Source: Diploptera punctata
Lineage: Eukaryota > Arthropoda > Insecta > Blattodea > Blaberidae
Length of the DNA stretch: 64,000 bases
Reading direction: 5' to 3'
NCBI GenBank assembly: GCA_030220185.1
Contig: JASPKZ010005707.1
Coordinates: 558,001-622,000, forward strand
This document shows, one piece after another, positions 58,101 to 64,000 of this stretch. The position numbers and the translations under genes were made by a program. Under the pieces are notes generated by a model. The model worked only from the letters and a program-made list of their open reading frames with translations, did not search any database and had not been told where the DNA came from. Every line of letters begins with the position of its first letter. Position 1 is the first letter of the stretch.

Positions 58101-59340
58101 TGTAATGAATCCTGTAGCCGAAACACCAGAGTCCCTACAGAGGATAATTGTAATGAATCCTGTAGCCGAACACCAGAGTCCCTACAGAGGATAATTGTAA
58201 TGAATCCTGTAGCCGAACACCAGAGTCCCTACAGAGGATAATTGTAATGAATCCTGTAGCCGAACACCAGAGTCCCTACACAGGATAATTGTAATGAATC
58301 CTGTAGCCGAACACCAGAGTCCCTACACAGGATAATTGTAATGAATCCTGTAGCCGAACACCAGAGTCCCTACAGAGGATAATTGTAATGAATCCTGTAG
58401 CCGAACACCAGAGTCCCTACACAGGATAATTGTAATGAATCCTGTAGCCGAACACCAGAGTCCCTACAGAGGATAATTGTAATGAATCCTGTAGCCGAAC
58501 ACCAGAGTCCCTACAGAGGATAATTGTAATGAATCCTGTAGCCGAACACCAGAGTCCCTACACAGGATAATTGTAATGAATCCTGTAGCCGAACACCAGA
58601 GTCCCTACAGAGGATAATTGTAATGAATCCTGTAGCCGAACACCAGAGTCCCTACAGAGGATAATTGTAATGAATCCTGTAGCCGAACACCAGAGTCCCT
58701 ACACAGGATAATTGTAATGAATCCTGTAGCCGAACACCAGAGTCCCTACAGAGGATAATTGTAATGAATCCTGTAGCCGAACACCAGAGTCCCTACAGAG
58801 GATAATTGTAATAAATCCTGTAGCCGAACACCAGAGTCCCTACACAGGATAATTGTAATGAATCCTGTAGCCGAACACCAGAGTCCCTACAGAGGATAAT
58901 TGTAATGAATCCTGTAGCCGAACACCAGAGTCCCTACAGAGGATAATTGTAATGAATCCTGTAGCCGAACACCAGAGTCCCTACACAGGATAATTGTAAT
59001 GAATCCTGTAGCCGAACACCAGAGTCCCTACAGAGGATAATTGTAATGAATCCTGTAGCCGAACACCAGAGTCCCTACACAGGATAATTGTAATGAATCC
59101 TGTAGCCGAACACCAGAGTCCCTACAGAGGATAATTGTAATGAATCCTGTAGCCGAACACCAGAGTCCCTACACAGGATAATTGTAATGAATCCTGTAGC
59201 CGAACACCAGAGTCCCTACACAGGATAATTGTAATGAATCCTGTAGCCGAACACCAGAGTCCCTACAGAGGATAATTGTAATGAATCCTGTAGCCGAACA
59301 CCAGAGTCCCTACAGAGGATAATTGTAATGAATCATGTAG
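55112..59340. repeat. 47-bp satellite, about 90 copies
   Basis: Unit GAACACCAGAGTCCCTACAG AGGATAATTGTAATGAATCC TGTAGCC. Monomers differ at a few fixed sites: ACAGAGG or ACACAGG, GTCCC or GTTCC, AATCCTG or AATCATG. One extra A at about 58121 is the only length change noticed. Each unit can form a small stem between CTACAGAGGAT and ATCCTGTAG. No spacers, so it is not a CRISPR array. Confidence 0.97.
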
Positions 59341-59412
59341 GCCCAAGCAATAAAAATATATTGACTTGTAATCTTGCAGTGGCATCCTCAACTAATTATT
59401 TTTTATATTCAT

Positions 59413-59740
59413 CCAGAGTAATTCTGCCCGAGGACAGGTCTTTCACTGCAATCATAGTATTTCCATGCTATGCTTTGCAGCTTTACTAGGGAATTATAGG
59501 TGTGGTATATTCCCGTTGCTTTCCACACCGGTGAAGGATGATGATGATAATGATAAGGATGATGATGATGGCCGGATGATTTTCGGGGACCGTTCGGCCC
59601 TAAGCTTCCTGACATTTGTCTTACAGGTGAGGAAAAACCTCGAAAAAACCTCACCCAGGAGCCTGTCCCGACCGGGAATCGAACACGGGCCCCCTGCGTG
59701 ACAAGGCAGCACGCTACCTCGAGGCCACAGCGGTGGACAT
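59413..59740 (-). mobile_element. SINE-4b, full length
   Basis: Reverse of GGGCAGAATTACT, the CATAGCAT hairpin, body and head ending CTCGAGGCCACAGCGGTGGA. Confidence 0.88.
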
Positions 59741-59754
59741 TTTTTTAATATATA

Positions 59755-59940
59755 TTATCTAATGCCATCAGGTTGTCTTTATGGGATTTCTGGTTTTCTC
59801 CCCTGGCATTGGTGGAATTGTAATACACTTCTTAAGTTGGGGCACCTGGATGATGGAGTACGTTAACCCGATGATATGACGGTTGATAAATAATAATGAA
59901 GCGCCAGGAGAGTTCTTAACCTAAACTTAACCCAAGTTCT
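59755..59940 (-). mobile_element. SINE-4a 3' body, worn
   Basis: GCCATCAGGTTGTC, TTCTCCCCTGGCAT, AAGTTGGGGCACCTGGATGA and GCGCCAGGAGAGTTCTTAAC in reverse 4a order. Confidence 0.65.
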
Positions 59941-59974
59941 AGACCAGGGGAAACATCCTATAAGAAAAAATCGT

Positions 59975-60045
59975 ATTGTTTTACCGGGAATCGAACCCGG
60001 AACCTCATGAACTCTATTTAGAAACGCTATGAGGATGATCCCTCA
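59975..60045 (-). tRNA. tRNA-like remnant
   Basis: The reverse strand has a good T arm (TTCCGGGTTCGATTCCCGG) and a possible acceptor/D region starting GAGGGATCATCCTC. The D and anticodon arms do not fold properly. Probably a tRNA pseudogene or SINE head. Confidence 0.25.
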
Positions 60046-60152
60046 ACTAATTATAAAATTGATAATCATAATTGTACTTCAAGTATGATTGATTTAAGAA
60101 AAAAATTAAAGTAAACATTTTTTTAACCTGTAATATTTGTCATTCGTTTTCT

Positions 60153-60738
60153 CTATTTAACACATGCCACAAATGCTAGTCAATGACCAATCACATTTCA
60201 ATTAATGTTGTTTTACAACCAATGACAGTCGTGTTTCACCACGCTCTTTATCGATTTCTGTTTATCAGCTCCTGCTTTTGTGATAAAGAAAGCTCCTCCT
60301 TTTTCATGTTCTGAACAGGTCAAAGCATTATTTTTCTCCAACAAATACATTGAATATAGGAAATAATGAAAAGATTTCTTGATTTTATTGAGTTGTTTAC
60401 TAAAAAAATTAATGAATAACCCGTAATGTTGATTATGATATATAGTTTGATGTGTTTCATTATTTCTCCACTTGGGTGCACTCTTACAATATTGCGATCT
60501 TATTTGGAAATAAATAATATGATCAAGCAGCAGTGAATGAACATAACCTCACATTTGTGATTTGTTTTCAAATCACGCCGTTTGCATTAAATATATAAAT
60601 ATTTTAAAATAACTATAGTTAAACAATGATTTGTGAGTAAACAGTTTAATTTTATTCGTTAAATATTCCTAACAAATGCCACTCTTGATTTCCAAATTCT
60701 CTAGATAAATTTGAAATCACTCGTGGCATTACTTATGA
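60153..60738 (-). mobile_element. Element H, reverse copy with shortened hairpin
   Basis: CTATTTAACACATGCCACAA to GTGGCATTACTTATGA. Inner loop of the hairpin lost, as at 13591-14292. Lies directly downstream of the candidate distal first exon. Confidence 0.82.
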
Positions 60739-60866
60739 CAAACCTCTTTGCACAACACATCGAATCTGTCTGTTTGAACATGTTTTTGTCACATTCACTT
60801 AAATCACTTATAAATCCAAAAATTTGAAAAATCACTTGTTGAATAAAATATAAATTCACTTGATAC

Positions 60867-60881
60867 CTTGAGTAGAGCCAT
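60867..60881 (-). CDS. Candidate distal first exon (MALLK) of a secreted cuticle-type protein
   Basis: On the minus strand ATG GCT CTA CTC AAG is followed by a GTATCA donor (phase 0). A short 5' UTR and a good TATA/initiator pair lie upstream. First exons of four to five codons ending in phase 0 are typical of insect cuticular protein genes. No matching second exon lies between here and 53597. The nearest phase-0 acceptor on the strand is exon 2 of the RR-2 gene at 53333, and joining them gives a plausible signal peptide (MALLKVSVVLATLVV). This would be an alternative first exon across a 7.5 kb intron that contains the satellite. It could instead be an orphan exon of a rearranged gene. The donor is only moderate. 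Confidence 0.5.
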
Positions 60882-60924
60882 TGTTTGATATATCTTGTTG
60901 AACTATCCAAAGACTGTTGTTTTC

Positions 60925-60958
60925 TGATAAATTCGGGTGCACGCTTTTGGTTTATATA
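60925..60958 (-). promoter_or_regulatory. TATA plus initiator of the distal first exon
   Basis: TATATAAA at 60958-60951 on the minus strand is followed 33 nt later by ATCAGA, with the A of TCAG at 60925. This matches insect TATA/Inr spacing. The inferred 5' UTR is 44 nt. Confidence 0.55.
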
Positions 60959-61474
60959 TGCTGACAATTAAAAAATGATGGTAAAATAGAATGGCACAAT
61001 ATTGTCGCCAAGTCCGTACTGGTAATAAAGTGCAGTATTACTTTCGTTTCTTATTTCCGTGTTTCGCCAACTTTTCTTTATGCATGATAAAATAGCTTGT
61101 ATGTGATATAACATTATATATGCATTCATTATAATTTTGAAACATTTTAACACAATGTGTTTGCGATGGTGAAGAAGATATCAAGAAATTGTTTAATAAA
61201 AGACATAGACCTAACTAATTAGTATTCCAAAATCAGTTTTCCCAAATAGAATACTTTCATAAAATTACCAAATCAACTGTTCCTTAATAAATATGATATT
61301 GTGAATCTTGACAGTTTTTTGAGCTTTTAGAAATTGAATTATTGCACCAATGAGGGCTCTGCAGTATGTTACCAGCGACTCTTTTACAATATAGGTCCCT
61401 TATCTTTTTTATAAGCCTATTTATGTAATTAATAGTTTATTTGTTAAATTTATATATATATTTATATATATGTT
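60959..61474. other. No gene; upstream of the distal promoter
   Basis: AT-rich, no repeats recognised. Would hold upstream control sequence if the distal exon is real. Confidence 0.4.
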
Positions 61475-61518
61475 TGTGTTGGAATACTTCAGTAGCTCAC
61501 TTGGTTAGAACGCTAAAC

Positions 61519-61572
<54 letters not shown>

Positions 61573-61822
61573 TATTTATTCTGGCAGAGTTAAGGCCATA
61601 AGGCCCTCTCTTCCACTCAACCAGTACAAATACAAACAAATATTCGACAAATATAGATATACACTATACTAATTATAAACACTTAAAGATACAATAAATG
61701 TAACAATGTAAATGTCATGTACAAACAACATTTTATAGGGTAATAACAATAATGATACGATAATAATAATAATAACAATAATAATAATAATATAAATATG
61801 ATACATTATACGGGAAACACCA

Positions 61823-61868
<46 letters not shown>

Positions 61869-62850
61869 TACACTGGATAATAATGAAGTCGATTTTAGAG
61901 CAAATATAAATTTAGATTTCTTTTAAAAGATGCCAATGTCCGGCAGCCCCTTATTTCTTGTGGTAGGGAATTCCAGTTGCGAGAAGTGGAGATGGTATAT
62001 GACATGGAGTGATGTGATGTCCTATGTTGCGGTATATTAAGTAAGAGACTATGTTGTGATCTTGTGTTTAAGTTATGGTTTGAGGATAGATACTGGAAAC
62101 GGGATGATAAATAATTGGGAATCGAGGTATGTAGGATCTTAAATAGGAGAATTAGACAGTGCGATTTTCTTCTCTCTTTTAGATGTAGCCATGACAGTTC
62201 AGAGACTCGGGCTCAAATCCCTATTCAAGCATTCTTTTTTTTTCATATCATATTTGACTTAATTGCTAAATGTCAAAAATATAGTTATAACATCTAAATA
62301 TACAAGCGTTACTGCTATAAAGTAAATATTCTCTTTACAAATTTGCTTACCTGTTATGGTGGCTACTAGATGTCAGTTGGAACGACTTCCCGCTACCTCT
62401 TGTGTGAATTGATAATACTACATATATAAGAAAAATGTATGTTTGTGTTGGAGTACTTGGGTAGCTCAGGTCATTACAGCGCTAAACATACAGAGTTTAG
62501 AGACTCGGGCTCAAATCCCGACTCAAGCATATTTTTTTCATATCATATTTGCCTTCATTGCCAAATGTAAAAAATATAGTTATAACATCTAAATATACAA
62601 GCGTTACTGCTATAAAGTAAATATTCTCTTTAAAAATTTGCTTAACTGTTATGTTTGCCACTAGATGTCAGTTGGAACGACTTCCCGCTACCTCTTGTGT
62701 GAATTGAGAATACTACATATATAAAAAATGTGTGTTTGTGTTGGAATACTTCGGTAGCTCAGTTGGTTAGAGCGCTGAACGTACAGAGTTTAGAGACTCG
62801 GGCTCAAATCCCGACTCAAGCATTCATTTTTCTTTTCATATCATATATAT
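61475..62850 (+). repeat. Tandem tRNA-like units of about 297 bp, first one split by LINE-C
   Basis: Three heads (about 61478, 62448, 62744) read TACTTCGGTAGCTCAGTTGG ... GGGCTCAAATCCCGACTCAA. The last two are separated by a shared roughly 210-bp spacer (ACATCTAAATATACAAGCGT; TAGATGTCAGTTGGAACGAC). The T arm pairs (TCGGG/CCCGA); the acceptor pairs only partly. Best read as a tRNA-derived satellite or SINE tandem, not functional tRNAs. Confidence 0.75.
61517..62182 (-). mobile_element. LINE-C 3' end inserted in the first tRNA-like unit
   Basis: TAA array, TTATTCTGGCAGAGTTAAGG, 3' UTR, then the reverse frame SWLHLKERRKSHCLILLFKI ... RNWNSLPQEIRGCRTL. The host unit resumes at CAGTTCAGAGACTCGGGCTC. 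Confidence 0.85.
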
Positions 62851-62852
62851 AT

Positions 62853-63381
62853 ATATTAGAAGTAACGGCCACGCGTTGCTGTGGCTAAGGTATACGTTAA
62901 AAATTGAAATTAAGTTGCTGTCTTTCAGCCAGATTACTTAAAACTAATACTTACACAAGACATTAATAATATTGAAAATAAAATAAACACTGAACACACT
63001 TAAATTATGAAATAATCAATATTTGTAATTCAATTGAAATTCGCGGTTGCAACAAATAGCACAGCCATCAGGATCTCTCTTTGTTAAATAATAAACCAAT
63101 TACCTTACCAAATTACCTTACACCGCCATATGTTAGAATCGAATGCAACTCACACATAATTACACCGCCATCTGTTAGAATCGTATGGAATTCACAGATA
63201 ATTATAACTCTTTGTTAAATAATAAACAAATAATTTGCAATAAAGAAATAATGCGACTATAAATTTAGTTATAAACTACCCTAAGTCTCAAGTAGGATCA
63301 AACAGCACACAGTGTACAAAATTTTATCAAAATCGGTTCAGTAGTTTAGGATTCCATCGCGGACAAACAACGTGACACGAA

Positions 63382-63434
<53 letters not shown>

Positions 63435-63440
63435 ATAATT
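62853..63440 (+). mobile_element. Helitron-like or similar non-coding repeat
   Basis: AACGGCCACGCGTTGCTGTG at the left, a roughly 43-bp duplication (CACCGCCATATGTTAGAATC twice, 63121-63205), and a right end ATCAAAATCGGTTCAGTAGT ... CATCGCGGACAAACAACGTG before a TA run (63386-63431). These phrases are common at the ends of insect non-autonomous elements. The class is an inference. Confidence 0.45.
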
Positions 63441-63667
63441 TTATAAGTGATGATACATATGTATTTTTTTATTACTTTCAAGAGGTGTGCATCTGAAGTT
63501 CTAGATGTGGAAATATAAATGAAAAATGGCTAAACTCCAGAACTAAAAATGTAACGTAAATAATAACTCATGCTAGGAAAAGCACAAATAGTACATTTGG
63601 ATGTGTTGGTTTTGTAAGCTTTTTAAGCTTTAGGCTGATGCAAACAGTGAAGCAAAATTCCAACGTT
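63441..63667. other. No gene seen
   Basis: AT-rich spacer. Confidence 0.4.
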
Positions 63668-64000
63668 AATGTGATTGTCTTCTTCTTCTTCCTTCCAAGT
63701 ATTTCACAAGCCATTATTCTGCTTTCATGTTGTCTTTTTAGTGTCCATGCTTCACCACCGTAGGTCAACACTGGTCTAGCCAAAGTGTTATATAAACGTA
63801 ATCTGGTGTTTTTTTTTGTACAAGGGATGGTTTCATAACTTGATTAATAATTCCTAAACTTTTATTATAACTAGTAATTTTTTCAGGGATATCTTTTTCA
63901 TCCCAGTTAGAGAGATATTATCCAAGATATTTAAATTGATTAGATCTCTCTAAAATTTTATTCTGGAGACAGATTTTACTTTGTATGGGGTCCTTCCCAT
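63668..64000 (-). mobile_element. LINE-F relative, 3' end, runs off the window
   Basis: The reverse strand reads RSNQFKYLG, WDEKDIPEKITSYNKSLGII, TLARPVLTYGGEAWTLKRQH, then a GAA-triplet tail (63679-63693). Confidence 0.75.

Noticed and set aside
55112..59340. Regular 47-bp repeats resembling a CRISPR array
   Set aside because: The repeats are directly joined with no unique spacers, in a eukaryotic setting without cas genes. It is a satellite.

Overview
This window is nuclear DNA of an insect, most likely a large, repeat-rich polyneopteran genome such as a cockroach or termite. The phylum-level call rests on an arthropod RR-2 cuticular protein gene with canonical insect introns and core promoters. 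The narrower placement is inference from the style and abundance of the LINE and tRNA-SINE debris and needs a database search. Nothing bacterial or phage-like is present.

Host genes are few. (1) A complete three-exon RR-2 (Rebers-Riddiford, chitin-binding) cuticular protein gene lies on the minus strand, exons 53597-53583, 53333-53232 and 50841-50497, giving a 153-residue histidine-rich secreted precursor. Its 2.4 kb second intron has taken in a LINE-LINE chimera, a MITE and a LINE tail. (2) A paralogous first exon (3544-3530), with the same 117-nt 5' UTR, TATA-like box and initiator, lies 50 kb away on the same strand; its other exons are not in the window. This points to a tandem cuticular-protein cluster. 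(3) A third short first exon with its own TATA and TCAG initiator lies at 60881-60867. It is in the right splice phase to serve as an alternative first exon of the complete gene. (4) A tRNA-Tyr(GUA) gene with an 18-nt intron is at 38001-38091.

The rest is mobile and repetitive DNA. At least six LINE groups can be told apart by their C-terminal protein signatures and 3' tails: LINE-A (ends in AMNLRVR, tail GTAA repeats), LINE-B/E (ATG-repeat tail), LINE-C (CR1-like C-terminus, TTA-repeat tail), LINE-D (FADD-box reverse transcriptase), LINE-F, and LINE-I (zinc-knuckle C-terminus, internal 82-bp tandem array). All copies are broken. SINEs fall into four tRNA-headed families: SINE-1 and SINE-2 with class-II-like GTGGTTAAGG heads, SINE-3, which carries an inverted copy of its head at its 3' end, and SINE-4, with one head and two alternative bodies. 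There is also a hairpin-ended repeat (element H) in six copies, a Helitron-like repeat (K), a 255-bp-armed foldback, and a MITE. Family names are local to this annotation.

Layout: 1-3.5 kb LINE tails and the foldback; 3.5-5.4 kb paralogous cuticle promoter and a 16-bp minisatellite; 5.4-37 kb LINE/SINE mosaic with many nested insertions; 38 kb tRNA-Tyr; 38-50 kb more nested mosaic; 50.3-54.5 kb the cuticular protein gene and its duplicated upstream block; 55.1-59.3 kb a 90-copy, 47-bp satellite; 59.4-61 kb SINEs, element H and the distal first exon; 61.5-64 kb tandem tRNA-like units, Helitron-like sequence and LINE ends. Target-site duplications let the order of many insertions be read directly.
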